From Oscillospiraceae bacterium (GTDB lineage: Bacteria > Bacillota > Clostridia > Saccharofermentanales > Saccharofermentanaceae), in contig CADAKH010000018.1 of assembly GCA_902788505.1 (NCBI GenBank), positions 1 to 58,968 on the forward strand: a stretch of DNA of 58,968 nucleotides, read 5' to 3'. The notes under the pieces were generated by a model. The model saw nothing but the letters and a program-made list of their open reading frames with translations, searched no databases and was not told the origin of the DNA. Shown here in pieces: positions 17,185 through 26,049 of this stretch. The position numbers were made by a program, and so were the translations under genes. Position 1 is the stretch's first letter. Each line of letters starts with the position of its first letter.

Positions 17185-18055
17185 TCTTCTCCATCTCCTC
17201 AATGATGCTTATTGTCTTTTTCGCCCAGTCCTCTTCGGAGGAATTGATCTCCATTTCATCGAAATCCCCTGCCTTGCCGCGCGTAACAAGGATAAGATCG
17301 TTGTCGATGTGCAGGGTCTTTTTATACTTGTTGGCAATGAGCTTTTCCATCCTGAGCGCGCTTTCGGTCTGGTTCTGGTCTCTTTTCGCAACACCTGTGA
17401 TTATTCCGTCAACATGGACTGAATAAGCCCTGAAGAATTTCTGGATGTCATCGATCGAATAGTAATCAGCGGCATAGACCCAGATGTCGTAGCCGTTTTT
17501 GGCCAGGAAATAAAACAGGGCGGGAATGCCGAGCCTGATCCTCTGCTTCATACGGAGATTGAGCGGAAAGATAAATTTTTTCTCGAGATATTTATAGTTC
17601 TCCGGTCTGAATACGACCTCGTCAAGATCAAGGGTTACGCGCTTGTCGTGCTGTGACTTCTCGAGGATCTTCTTAATATCGGATTCCGTCGCAACATTGA
17701 TTATCTTGATCGGCACCCGCTTAATGTTGCAACGCATTGCGGCAGCCCATCTGTGGTGCCCGTTCAGGATCAGATAGCCGTTCGGGCGGAGTTTCTCAAC
17801 CGTAAGCGGCTCATCGAAGACCCTGCGCTCAAAATGCAGGGCTTCGCGGAACTTCTTCTCATATTCGCCGATGATCCTGTAGCTTGGTCCGACGGCCGGC
17901 ATGGAGAACTCATCTTCGGCATTCGGATGCAGATCGGAACATTTAGCCTTTCTTACAAAAAGGCGTTCGATCATTCCTGCCCGGACCGGTATGTAAACGC
18001 CTTTCTGCTTTGATATCTCATCTGCTATGAATTCATCGAATTTGGATTTTGCCAT
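17168..18055 (-). CDS. ParB-like domain fused to HAD-like domain
   Basis: A 295-residue fusion. Residues 45-135 look like a ParB/sulfiredoxin-fold domain with the hallmark GYLILNGHHRWAAAMR, preceded by a strand-rich stretch. Residues 140-290 form a HAD-like domain: motif I TLDLDEVVF, motif IV LHIDND. Motif II reads VYAADY, with Ala where its paralogue has Thr, so catalysis may be altered. ParB-fold domains of this class can bind or hydrolyse nucleotides (CTPase or phosphotransfer), hence a nucleotide or phospho-protein substrate is an inference. It is 18 bp downstream of the cyclase gene and probably in the same transcript. Confidence 0.72.
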   Translation of the reverse strand: MAKSKFDEFIADEISKQKGVYIPVRAGMIERLFVRKAKCSDLHPNAEDEFSMPAVGPSYRIIGEYEKKFREALHFERRVFDEPLTVEKLRPNGYLILNGHHRWAAAMRCNIKRVPIKIINVATESDIKKILEKSQHDKRVTLDLDEVVFRPENYKYLEKKFIFPLNLRMKQRIRLGIPALFYFLAKNGYDIWVYAADYYSIDDIQKFFRAYSVHVDGIITGVAKRDQNQTESALRMEKLIANKYKKTLHIDNDLILVTRGKAGDFDEMEINSSEEDWAKKTISIIEEMEKNEAKR

Positions 18056-18073
18056 AGAACGGGCCCCCGTTTC

Positions 18074-19366
18074 TCAGGTTTCTTGTGTTACGGACGTAAA
18101 GCAAATGAGGTAACCGCCCTCATCACGGCCTGTCACTTTCGCGTATTTGCGTTCGCCGTCTTTGATGATAAGAATGTTCGACCGGTCCTTGATAACGATG
18201 TCAGATGACATAACTGCAAATCTTTTATCTGAAGATATCTTCAGTATCTTCCCTTTGTACTCATCTTCGGTGACCGTCTTTTCCATAAGCATGAAAAATG
18301 AGCACTCCTGATCGGTATCTGTCCATGTGATCTCTTCTCTCCCGAGCTCAAGAGAAAGACTTCCGATTCCTGTCAGCTCGTAATATCCGAGTTCATCTGC
18401 AGATCCTTTGGGGAGAAACGCACCGGCGGAAGAATAGGTTATCTCTTCGGAAAGAAGGACCTTTGTATTCTCGGATATGAGAACCTGGCCGCCGATCGTA
18501 AGAGCTTCAAGCCTTCCGGTTGTATTGACGGGCGAGCCCATGCAACCGTACTTCATCTTTTTGTCTGATCCGATATTGCCGACAACGACATCTCCGGAAT
18601 TGACACCGATTCCCATCTCGAGTTCCGGATAGCCGTTCTTGCGGTTCCATTCGTTCACTGAAGCCATCGCGTTCTGCATCTCAACAGCACATCTTACGGC
18701 CATATCTGCGTGGTCCGGCAATTCCTTCGGCGCACCGAAAACAATAAATATGCCGTCGCCCAAAAACTCGATGACCGTGCCATGGTATTTCTCAATTACG
18801 GTAACCATCTTCTCGAAATAGTGATTCAGAAGTTCGATCAGGCGCTGCGCAGACATAGTTGTCGCAAGCGCGGTAAAGCCTCTTAAGTCACTCATGATTA
18901 TCGAGACATTCTGTGTAAGGCCGCCACGTTTCTGACCTTCTGAGGTTGTAAGAACATAGTCCGCGATGTCGGGTGAAGTGTATCTCGCAAAAGCTGACTC
19001 GACCCTGATCAGCTTTGTAAGATCAGTGATGACGATCAGGTACAAAGACACATCGCCCTTATAGAAAGTAAGTCTGACGTGAAGGTTGAACACCTTCCCG
19101 TCATTACTTACATAATCAACAATTGCTTCCTGTGAAGTAAGCTTCTGGGTGACCGCATCGATGAACAGCTGGATAAGATCATCGTTGCCTGCGACATAAG
19201 GAATCGCATCCCAGATCTTAATACTGTTATCTGCTGTAATTCCGAAAAGCTTCTCGGCTGAAGGATTGGCTTCAACAAGTACACCCGAAGAGGAAACAAC
19301 GCATACCGCATCGTCCGTATTCTCAAAAATATACTTTATCTGATCGGCACTAATGCTTTCGAACAT
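18074..19366 (-). CDS. PAS-domain class III adenylate/guanylate cyclase
   Basis: A 430-residue cytoplasmic enzyme. An N-terminal PAS domain (about 5-120, with VLVEANPSAEKLFG) precedes a class III cyclase domain (about 150-340). The two metal-binding Asp are present (IMSDLRGFT and FLGDGIFIVFG) as are the transition-state Asn and Arg (VNTTGRLE). The C-terminal 75 residues are a separate beta-rich segment (KILKISSDKRFAVM) that recalls PilZ but is not firmly assignable. The product is cAMP or cGMP; specificity cannot be read with certainty. A gene for a double cyclic-nucleotide-binding protein lies 41 bp upstream. Confidence 0.88.
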   Translation of the reverse strand: MFESISADQIKYIFENTDDAVCVVSSSGVLVEANPSAEKLFGITADNSIKIWDAIPYVAGNDDLIQLFIDAVTQKLTSQEAIVDYVSNDGKVFNLHVRLTFYKGDVSLYLIVITDLTKLIRVESAFARYTSPDIADYVLTTSEGQKRGGLTQNVSIIMSDLRGFTALATTMSAQRLIELLNHYFEKMVTVIEKYHGTVIEFLGDGIFIVFGAPKELPDHADMAVRCAVEMQNAMASVNEWNRKNGYPELEMGIGVNSGDVVVGNIGSDKKMKYGCMGSPVNTTGRLEALTIGGQVLISENTKVLLSEEITYSSAGAFLPKGSADELGYYELTGIGSLSLELGREEITWTDTDQECSFFMLMEKTVTEDEYKGKILKISSDKRFAVMSSDIVIKDRSNILIIKDGERKYAKVTGRDEGGYLICFTSVTQET

Positions 19367-19407
19367 CCTTCAGTTTCCCTTCGGGCCGGATTTGTAACCT
19401 GATTATA

Positions 19408-20310
19408 TCAGCTGTTGAAGAGCTCGTTGATCTCCTTGCATGCTGTGAGGTAATCGTAGGTAAGCATTCTCAAACGGTATGAAAGGTGCTTTAAGATCAT
19501 CTCGACCTTAACAGGTGTTGTCCTGAAAAGCTCTTCAAGATCTTCGGGATTGATGATCTCGACAAATGTCTCATCAGTCTCTGCAACAGCAGTAGCGCTT
19601 CTGGGATCACCTGCGATCATGCCCATCTCACCGAAGCATGCAACAGGATAAATATCCGTGAGCTTGATCTGGTTGGCTGCACCGTAATTGCTGTAGATTC
19701 CGACGTCACCGCCGTAAACGATATACATGCACTTGCCAATCTCGCCTTCCTTGAAGATGACAGTACCCTTCTTGTAGGATTCAACAGCTCCCGATGCCTT
19801 GCCCTTAACACTCTCGGATGCCTGTCTTAAAGCCTCTGCGGAAGGCTTTGTAAGATCGATCTTGGATGAAGAGATATCATCGATATATTTCTTGATCTTG
19901 GCAAAGATCGAATCGCTCTTTTTATCCTGTGAAGCACGTACTTCCTTGAGAGCAGAAGCAACTGCATCGTAATCAGCAGTAAGCTCCTTGATCCTCTTTC
20001 CGAGATGGTTCATGATCTTCAGGATCATGCCGGGATTCTCTGCGAAATAGCTGTTAAGCTCGTTCTCGGGGATCTCAACTACGAGAGCATTATCTTTGGC
20101 GACAACGGTATTGCTTCTGGGATATGCTTCGATAACGGCCATCTCACCGAAGAAGTCGCCCGCGGAAAGCTCTGTGAGTGAGCGTTCCTTATCACTGCCG
20201 TAACCGGAAATAACTTCAACAGTACCTTCGATTATCTGGAAGAAACTGGTTCCGATATCACCTTCTTTGAAAATGATCTCACCGTTCTGGAATCTCTTTT
20301 CTGCTTTCAT
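19408..20310 (-). CDS. Tandem cyclic-nucleotide-binding-domain protein
   Basis: A 300-residue protein made of two CNB domains (about 1-120 and 175-300) joined by a helical, Lys/Ser-rich linker. Each has the phosphate-binding cassette: GDFFGEMAVIEAYPRSNTV and ACFGEMGMIAGDPRSATA, with the Glu and Arg that contact the nucleotide retained. There is no helix-turn-helix, kinase or channel domain, unlike CRP, PKA or CNG proteins. It is the first gene of the cluster with the cyclase, so it is probably a cyclic-nucleotide receptor that works by protein contact. AGGGG precedes the ATG. Confidence 0.88.
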   Translation of the reverse strand: MKAEKRFQNGEIIFKEGDIGTSFFQIIEGTVEVISGYGSDKERSLTELSAGDFFGEMAVIEAYPRSNTVVAKDNALVVEIPENELNSYFAENPGMILKIMNHLGKRIKELTADYDAVASALKEVRASQDKKSDSIFAKIKKYIDDISSSKIDLTKPSAEALRQASESVKGKASGAVESYKKGTVIFKEGEIGKCMYIVYGGDVGIYSNYGAANQIKLTDIYPVACFGEMGMIAGDPRSATAVAETDETFVEIINPEDLEELFRTTPVKVEMILKHLSYRLRMLTYDYLTACKEINELFNS

Positions 20311-20339
20311 GTTTTGACCCCTTTCAATTTCATTAAATA

Positions 20340-20356
20340 ATTTTGACTTGATTATA
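20340..20356 (-). promoter_or_regulatory. Promoter -10 and shared downstream word, CNB/cyclase cluster
   Basis: Minus-strand TATAAT (20356-20351) followed directly by CAAGTCAAAAT (20350-20340), the same arrangement as at the moxR promoter. No good -35 box is visible. Confidence 0.5.
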
Positions 20357-20433
20357 ACGCGAAAAAACTGACATTTGGCTTAGTTCACACAATGTTTAAC
20401 ATCAATTAACCTCATTCTCTTTTTTAAGTGTAA

Positions 20434-20459
20434 CCGCCGCAAGAGGGTGCTCGCGGCGG
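20434..20459 (-). terminator. Terminator-like hairpin after the sugar ABC operon
   Basis: Stem CCGCCGC/GCGGCGG with a 12-nt loop that contains further short pairing. It lies 80 bp beyond the last permease stop; the minus-strand tail TTACACTTA is only partly T-rich. Confidence 0.45.
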
Positions 20460-20538
20460 CTGGAGGTAAAGTGCATTCCGGGTATTCGGGTGACCGGAAA
20501 ACAATATTATGAAAAGAACGGATTATTATGGATCTCTT

Positions 20539-21714
20539 TTACTGTCTCTTGTTGCCTTTCTTTGACAAGATATCAAATACAACAGCTATAAGGAGAACTG
20601 CGCCCTTGGCGATCTTGATCCAGTCCTGGTCGATAGTCATCAGTGACATACCCTGGTTGATAACACCGATGAGGGTAGCGCCGATTACCATTCCCATTAC
20701 GGTTCCCGATCCGCCGTATGCGGATACACCGCCGACGATACATGCAGCGATAGCATCCATCTCGTAGTTCTGTCCGGCAAATGCGTTAGCGGAACCAAAT
20801 CTCGTTGTAACGATGAGAGCTGCAAGAACTGTTAAGACTGACATGTTGAGGTATGCAGCAAACATTATGAGCTTGTTATTAATACCGGAAAGTCTTGCTG
20901 TTTCAGCGTTGCCTCCGACAGTCATGAAGTGACGTCCGATCGTTGTCTTCTCAGTAATGATTCCATAAATGATAAGTACAGCAATGATCCAGAGAAGAAC
21001 TACCGGGATACCGCCATCGTAAGCGAGCTTGAATGCAAGTACGAGGATAATTGCTACTTCAAGAACACTCTCAAGAATGACAAACCAGATAGGATCTACA
21101 GAGTAGCCCTTCTTAACTCTGCGTGCACGGCTTGACAGGTTGAGGTAAACGATAGCCGCAGCACCGATAAAGCCAAGTACTACACAGGGGATGTTGAGCT
21201 CACCCCAGGGTGACTCGAAGATCTTTCCTGTGAAGAGTCTTGTGAAAGACTCAGGGAAATTGGAGATAGCGGATGTCTCGGAAACTGTGATGAGGATCTG
21301 AGTACCTAAACCTCTGAATGCAAGGTAACCTGCAAGTGTTGCGATCCACGGCGGGATCCTGAGGTAAGCGATAAGGAAACCCAAGACAGCACCGTAAACC
21401 AGACCTACTCCTACAACTATAAACAGTGTCAGAGGTGTGCCGACATATTTGATGACGGAGAAAACACCTGCAACAGCACCCATGAAGCATACGAAGGAAC
21501 CTACTGAGAGGTCGATGTTACCGCCGGTGAGCATACACATGAGCATACCGACACCGAGGATATATACATATGCGTTCTGCTCGATAAGAGAAGTAACATT
21601 TGATGGTGTAAACATGTTACCGCCGGTAGCGATAATGAAGAACACATAGATAGCGAAAAGTGCTATTGTCATTACATTCTTTTTAAGAACGTTCTTTATG
21701 CTGAAATTATTCAT
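20539..21714 (-). CDS. Sugar ABC transporter permease (GguB/XylH type), second copy
   Basis: A 391-residue permease with about 10 helices of the branched monosaccharide family. Signatures are LTGGNIDLSVGS near residue 62, the helix GFLIAYLRIPPWIATLAG and TARLSGINNKLIMF. It is homologous along its length to the neighbouring 411-residue permease and overlaps it by 4 bp (ATGA). Most transporters in this class have one permease gene that forms a homodimer; here the two copies may form a heterodimer. Confidence 0.9.
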   Translation of the reverse strand: MNNFSIKNVLKKNVMTIALFAIYVFFIIATGGNMFTPSNVTSLIEQNAYVYILGVGMLMCMLTGGNIDLSVGSFVCFMGAVAGVFSVIKYVGTPLTLFIVVGVGLVYGAVLGFLIAYLRIPPWIATLAGYLAFRGLGTQILITVSETSAISNFPESFTRLFTGKIFESPWGELNIPCVVLGFIGAAAIVYLNLSSRARRVKKGYSVDPIWFVILESVLEVAIILVLAFKLAYDGGIPVVLLWIIAVLIIYGIITEKTTIGRHFMTVGGNAETARLSGINNKLIMFAAYLNMSVLTVLAALIVTTRFGSANAFAGQNYEMDAIAACIVGGVSAYGGSGTVMGMVIGATLIGVINQGMSLMTIDQDWIKIAKGAVLLIAVVFDILSKKGNKRQ

Positions 21715-22946
21715 GCATTAGCACCTCCCTTCTCAGTAGTCTCAGTTTTTTTCGTTTTCTTAGAGCCCTTTCTGCGCATCTGCATGATAACGTCGAAAAG
21801 AACTGCTACGAGAAGAACCAGGCCCTTAACTACCGTCTGATAGTTCGGAGGTGTATGGGCAAGGATCATTCCCTGGTTGATGATACCGCAAAGGGCAGCA
21901 CCGATGATTACACCGCCGACGGAACCTGTTCCGCCGTATGCCGAAGCACCGCCGATGAAGCATGCTGCGATAGCATCCATCTCATAACCCAGACCGTATG
22001 TAGGCTGTGAGCCCATAAGTCTTGCAATATTGAGGACACCTGCGAAACCTGCGAGAAGTCCCATGAGTGTGTATGCACTAAACATAACCATCTTTGTGTT
22101 GATACCGGAAAGCCTTGTAGCTTTCTCATTACCGCCGACAGCATAGAGGTTACGGCCAAGAGTTGTTTTCGAGGTGATGTAAGCGAATACACCAAGTACG
22201 AGAGCGATCCAAATAAGAACTGTAGGAATACCCTTATACTGAGCGAGCTTGTATGCGATCCATACAACAACTACATCGATAAGAACCGTCTTAATGATTA
22301 CGGTTAACAGCGAATCAACTTTATAACCCTTCTTGACGAGGTTTACACGGTTGATAAATGTGTATACTGTATAAGCGATCGCAATGAGGATACCTACATA
22401 AAGACATGTCTTGTTGAGTCCCATGGAAGGTCCGATGCCTGCCATAAAATCAGGGATATAGCAGGTATCACCGCCACCGAAGATATTAAGGAATGTCTTG
22501 TCTGTAACCTGATATGCGAAACCCTTCATGATGAGATTTGCAAGTCCTCTGAAGGCCAGCATACCTACGAGTGTTGCGATGAACGGAGGAACCTTTACAT
22601 AAGCGATCCAGAATCCGTGCCATGCACCTACCAGAAGTCCCATGACGAGCATTGCGATTACTGCAAGAGGCCAGGGGAGATTTGCATCCATGATGATCGC
22701 ACCGACACCGCCTGCAAGACAGACTACTGATCCTACTGAAAGGTCGATGTTACCACCGGTTAAGATACAGAGGAGCATACCTGTTCCAAGTACGAAAACG
22801 TATGCGTTCTGTGATATTAAGTTATTAATGTTCTGAGGAAGTAAAGACTGACCGCCCGTGATGACGTAGAACAGTATTACAACACCAACCGTAACGATAA
22901 GCATCATATACTTTCTCAGAAAGTTTTTTACATTTGCTCCACTCAT
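21711..22946 (-). CDS. gguB: Sugar ABC transporter permease (GguB/XylH type), first copy
   Basis: A 411-residue permease of the ChvE/GguAB class with LTGGNIDLSVGSVVCL, a helix AYVKVPPFIATLVGMLAFRG and ATRLSGINTKMVMFSAY. Compared with the second copy it carries a longer extracytoplasmic insertion (about 150-185) with GGGDTCYIPDF and a Lys-rich C-terminus. It follows the ATPase gene by 2 bp, so the operon order is binding protein, ATPase, permease, permease. Confidence 0.9.
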   Translation of the reverse strand: MSGANVKNFLRKYMMLIVTVGVVILFYVITGGQSLLPQNINNLISQNAYVFVLGTGMLLCILTGGNIDLSVGSVVCLAGGVGAIIMDANLPWPLAVIAMLVMGLLVGAWHGFWIAYVKVPPFIATLVGMLAFRGLANLIMKGFAYQVTDKTFLNIFGGGDTCYIPDFMAGIGPSMGLNKTCLYVGILIAIAYTVYTFINRVNLVKKGYKVDSLLTVIIKTVLIDVVVVWIAYKLAQYKGIPTVLIWIALVLGVFAYITSKTTLGRNLYAVGGNEKATRLSGINTKMVMFSAYTLMGLLAGFAGVLNIARLMGSQPTYGLGYEMDAIAACFIGGASAYGGTGSVGGVIIGAALCGIINQGMILAHTPPNYQTVVKGLVLLVAVLFDVIMQMRRKGSKKTKKTETTEKGGANA

Positions 22947-22948
22947 CG

Positions 22949-24490
22949 TTATGCCTCACTTCCCGACTTAACTATGCAAGCCATAATATTCTCTTGTGTT
23001 GCCTCGGAAGCTTTCATCTCTCCTACGATCTTTGCCTGGTTCATGATGTAGATCCTGTCACTCATTCCGATAACTTCAGGAAGTTCGGAAGAGATCATGA
23101 TTACTGACTTGCCGGCCTTTGCAAGATCGTTGATGATGCAGTAGATCTCGTACTTGGCACCTACGTCGATACCTCTTGTAGGTTCGTCGAGGATAAGAAC
23201 ATCAGGATCTGCGAACATCCACTTCGCGAGAAGAACCTTCTGCTGGTTACCGCCTGAGAGATTGCCTACGAGCTGCTCGACAGAAGGAGTCTTTGTCCTG
23301 AGCTTCTCCCTGTATTCATCAGCTACCATGTATTCCTTATCCTTATCGATAAAGGTTGCCTTACTGATTGCCTTGAGATTGGCAAGCGTGGTATTTATCT
23401 TGATAGAGTTTGAAAGAACGAGTCCGTTACCCTTACGGTCTTCAGTAACGTATGCAAGTCCTGCGGCGATTGCCTGCTTTGGACTGGTCAGATGAACCGG
23501 CTGTCCTTTAAGCACTAACGAACCGGAAATTCCGATACCGTATGAGCGTCCGAAAATACTCATAGCAAGCTCTGTTCTGCCTGCACCCATGAGGCCGTAG
23601 ATTCCTACTACCTCGCCCGCACGAACCGTAAGGGATACATCATCTACAACCTTACGCTCTGCGAATTCCGGATGGTAAACGGTCCAGTTCAAGACTTCCA
23701 TCATGACATCGCCGATCGGTACATCGTGACGCTTAGGGAAACGGTCTGTGATCTCACGTCCAACCATTCCCTTGATGATCCTGGACTCAGAGATTTCCTG
23801 ACCTCTTGCATCTATTGTCTCGATCGTGGATCCGTCTCTTATGACTGTGATCTTGTCTGCTACATATGAGACCTCGTTGAGCTTGTGGGAGATGATGATC
23901 ATCGTCATTCCCTGCTCTTTCTGGAGCTTCTTCATAAGATCGAGGAGTGCTCTAGAGTCTGTCTCATTAAGTGATGATGTAGGCTCGTCAAGAATAAGGA
24001 GTCTGGCATTCTTTGCCAAAGCCTTAGCGATCTCAACGAGCTGCTGCTTGCCCGTACCAATATCTTTGATAAGTGTTTTCGAGGAATCCGTAAGACCTAC
24101 CATCTCCAGATACTTATCTGCTTCTGCGTATGTCTTGTTCCAGTCAATACACCATTTTTTTCCTTGTTCATTGCCGAGAAACATGTTCTCACCGATCGTC
24201 ATGTAAGGGATCAGTGCGAGTTCCTGGTGGATGATAACGATTCCTTTTTTCTCGGAATCTTTAATATTGTGAAATGCACATACTTCGCCGTCGTATACTA
24301 TGTCGCCTTCATAGGAGCCATGCGGATAAATACCGCTGAGAACGTTCATAAGCGTGGATTTACCGGCGCCGTTCTCTCCGACTAGTGCGTGTATCTCCCC
24401 CTCTTCAACCTGAAGGTTGACGTTGTCGAGAGCCTTAACGCCCGGAAAAGTTTTGGTTATGCTATTCATTTCAAGCAAAACTTTTGCCAT
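22949..24490 (-). CDS. gguA: Sugar ABC transporter ATPase with two ABC domains (GguA-like)
   Basis: A 513-residue ATPase containing two ABC cassettes, as in MglA, XylG and GguA. The first has Walker [12 protein letters not shown], a signature with [15 protein letters not shown] and Walker [12 protein letters not shown]; the second has [27 protein letters not shown] and [11 protein letters not shown]. The second Walker A lacks the Lys, as is usual in this subfamily. It energises import through the two following permeases. The gene lies 202 bp after the binding-protein gene, with a hairpin between. Confidence 0.93.
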   Translation of the reverse strand: MAKVLLEMNSITKTFPGVKALDNVNLQVEEGEIHALVGENGAGKSTLMNVLSGIYPHGSYEGDIVYDGEVCAFHNIKDSEKKGIVIIHQELALIPYMTIGENMFLGNEQGKKWCIDWNKTYAEADKYLEMVGLTDSSKTLIKDIGTGKQQLVEIAKALAKNARLLILDEPTSSLNETDSRALLDLMKKLQKEQGMTMIIISHKLNEVSYVADKITVIRDGSTIETIDARGQEISESRIIKGMVGREITDRFPKRHDVPIGDVMMEVLNWTVYHPEFAERKVVDDVSLTVRAGEVVGIYGLMGAGRTELAMSIFGRSYGIGISGSLVLKGQPVHLTSPKQAIAAGLAYVTEDRKGNGLVLSNSIKINTTLANLKAISKATFIDKDKEYMVADEYREKLRTKTPSVEQLVGNLSGGNQQKVLLAKWMFADPDVLILDEPTRGIDVGAKYEIYCIINDLAKAGKSVIMISSELPEVIGMSDRIYIMNQAKIVGEMKASEATQENIMACIVKSGSEA

Positions 24491-24649
24491 GTGTCGCCTC
24501 TTTCGTTTACGTAGTGATTTTGTTTTTGTTTCTTACTTGTAAGTTTGAGTTTTTAGTTTGAGTTTGTTTGCAAAGATGCTGCGGTTTGAAAAACTGCGAT
24601 TGCAGATGCTGCTGTTTAAGCTATCGCGGTTTAAGTAAACCCTAATATA

Positions 24650-24671
24650 CAGGCGGGGTTTCCCCCGCCTG
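24650..24671 (-). terminator. Intercistronic GC hairpin downstream of chvE-like gene
   Basis: Stem CAGGCGGGG/CCCCCGCCTG with a three-base loop, 21 bp after the binding-protein stop. The following minus-strand tail is TATATTAGG. A partial terminator or mRNA-stabilising hairpin is typical here and would give more binding protein than transporter. Confidence 0.65.
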
Positions 24672-24692
24672 CAAAGGGCTAAAACTTGTTAA

Positions 24693-25754
24693 TTAAGCAA
24701 GCTGATCAGCTGTGTAGTAGCCGGAGTCGATAAGGATCTTCTGATAGTTGCTAGCGTCAGCAAATACAGGTGAGCAGAGGTAAGAAGGAACAACTTTCTT
24801 GCCGTTGTCATATGTAGTTGTGTCGTTAACTTCAACAGTCTGACCGTTGAGGATCTGTGTAACCATCTTAACAACCTGGGAAGCGAGTGTACGTGTATCC
24901 TTGAATACGGACATTGACTGCTTGCCGGCGAGCATGTTCTTAACGTTTGCGATATCGCAGTCCTGACCAGTGATGATCGGGTATGTGCCTGTGTAGTTAG
25001 CTGCGAGAGCGTTCTCTACGCCGAGAGCTGTTGAGTCGTTGGAGCAAAGCCATACGTCAACGTTTGTGCCGTTTGCATAGTTAGAAGAAAGGATGTTCTC
25101 TGCTCTAGCCTGAGCTGTCTCTGTCTTCCAAGAAGGTGTAGCAACCTGCTCGAATGTGGACTCGCCGGAAACTACGTTGAGCTTACCGGACTCAATGTAA
25201 GGCTTAAGAACGTCATAAGCGCCGTTGAAGAAGAAGCCGGCATTGTTGTCACCGGGGTCACCAGCTGTGAACTCGATGTTGAAAGGACCTGCAGCATTGT
25301 CGAGGTCAAGTGTATCTACAACATACTGTCCCTGGATTGTACCAACCATGTAGTTGTCGAATGTTGCATAGTAGTCAACGTTTGCGTTGTCCATAAGGAG
25401 ACGGTCGTAAGCGATGACAGGAATCTTCTTAGCAGCAGCCTTATCGAGAGCTGTTCCGAGTGAAGAACCTTCGATAGCAGCGATAACGAGAACCTTACAA
25501 CCGGAGTTGATCATGTTCTCAACCTGGGAAAGCTGTGTAGCAACGTCGTTATTAGCATACTGAAGGTCTACTTCGAAGCCGGCAGCTTCGAGCTCTTTCT
25601 TCATGTTGTCGCCGTCCTGATTCCATCTCTGGAGATCCTTTGTAGGCATTGATACGCCAACCTTGTTCTTTCCTGAACCAGCGGAGCATCCTGTTAATGC
25701 TGTAATAGCCATTGCAGCACAAAGAATTGTTCCAAGAATTTTCTTTGCATTCAT
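24693..25754 (-). CDS. chvE: ChvE-like multiple-sugar-binding lipoprotein
   Basis: A 353-residue lipoprotein. The ATG at 25754 follows AGGAGG and opens a signal with lipobox LTGC; longer in-frame starts lack both. The mature part matches ChvE: VGVSMPTKDLQRWNQDG, VIAYDRLLMDNANVDYYATFD (read in two parts), TGQDCDIANVKNMLAGKQ and NDTTTYDNGKKVVPSYL. ChvE binds aldoses such as arabinose, galactose, glucose and xylose. It delivers sugar to the ATPase and permeases encoded next. Upstream lies a 15-bp perfect inverted repeat that may control the operon. Confidence 0.93.
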   Translation of the reverse strand: MNAKKILGTILCAAMAITALTGCSAGSGKNKVGVSMPTKDLQRWNQDGDNMKKELEAAGFEVDLQYANNDVATQLSQVENMINSGCKVLVIAAIEGSSLGTALDKAAAKKIPVIAYDRLLMDNANVDYYATFDNYMVGTIQGQYVVDTLDLDNAAGPFNIEFTAGDPGDNNAGFFFNGAYDVLKPYIESGKLNVVSGESTFEQVATPSWKTETAQARAENILSSNYANGTNVDVWLCSNDSTALGVENALAANYTGTYPIITGQDCDIANVKNMLAGKQSMSVFKDTRTLASQVVKMVTQILNGQTVEVNDTTTYDNGKKVVPSYLCSPVFADASNYQKILIDSGYYTADQLA

Positions 25755-25880
25755 TTGAGAAATTCCTCCTATTGAATAATATGGCACTTCTTGCCACATA
25801 CAAATTAACATTAGGAATATAGGAATTGCATATCGACATTCTTGATATTTTTGGCTATTCGTCATAAGGAACAGCATTGT

Positions 25881-25931
25881 TTTAGCACAATTTTGTAGTC
25901 ATTCTTACAAATCTGCCAAAATTGTGCTAAA
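25881..25931. promoter_or_regulatory. 15-bp perfect inverted repeat upstream of chvE-like gene
   Basis: Arms TTTAGCACAATTTTG (25881-25895) and CAAAATTGTGCTAAA (25917-25931) with a 21-bp spacer, 127 bp upstream of the start codon. No T run follows in the minus direction. A regulator binding two half sites 36 bp apart, such as the AraC-type response regulator encoded at 27739-29334, is a candidate. Confidence 0.5.
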
Positions 25932-25959
25932 TACAACAGTAATGCCTAATTTCACAAAT

Positions 25960-25975
25960 AAGTCTTTAAAGACTT
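25960..25975. promoter_or_regulatory. 16-bp perfect palindrome AAGTCTTTAAAGACTT
   Basis: Perfect palindrome between the clpP stop and the chvE regulatory repeat. Without a T run it is more likely an operator half of the chvE upstream region than the clpP terminator, but either is possible. Confidence 0.35.
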
Positions 25976-26049
25976 CTAATAAAACACTATATAATCAGAA
26001 GACCATTAGCATTTTTCAATTGTTCCGCCGTTTCTTCGGTTCAATGTTT

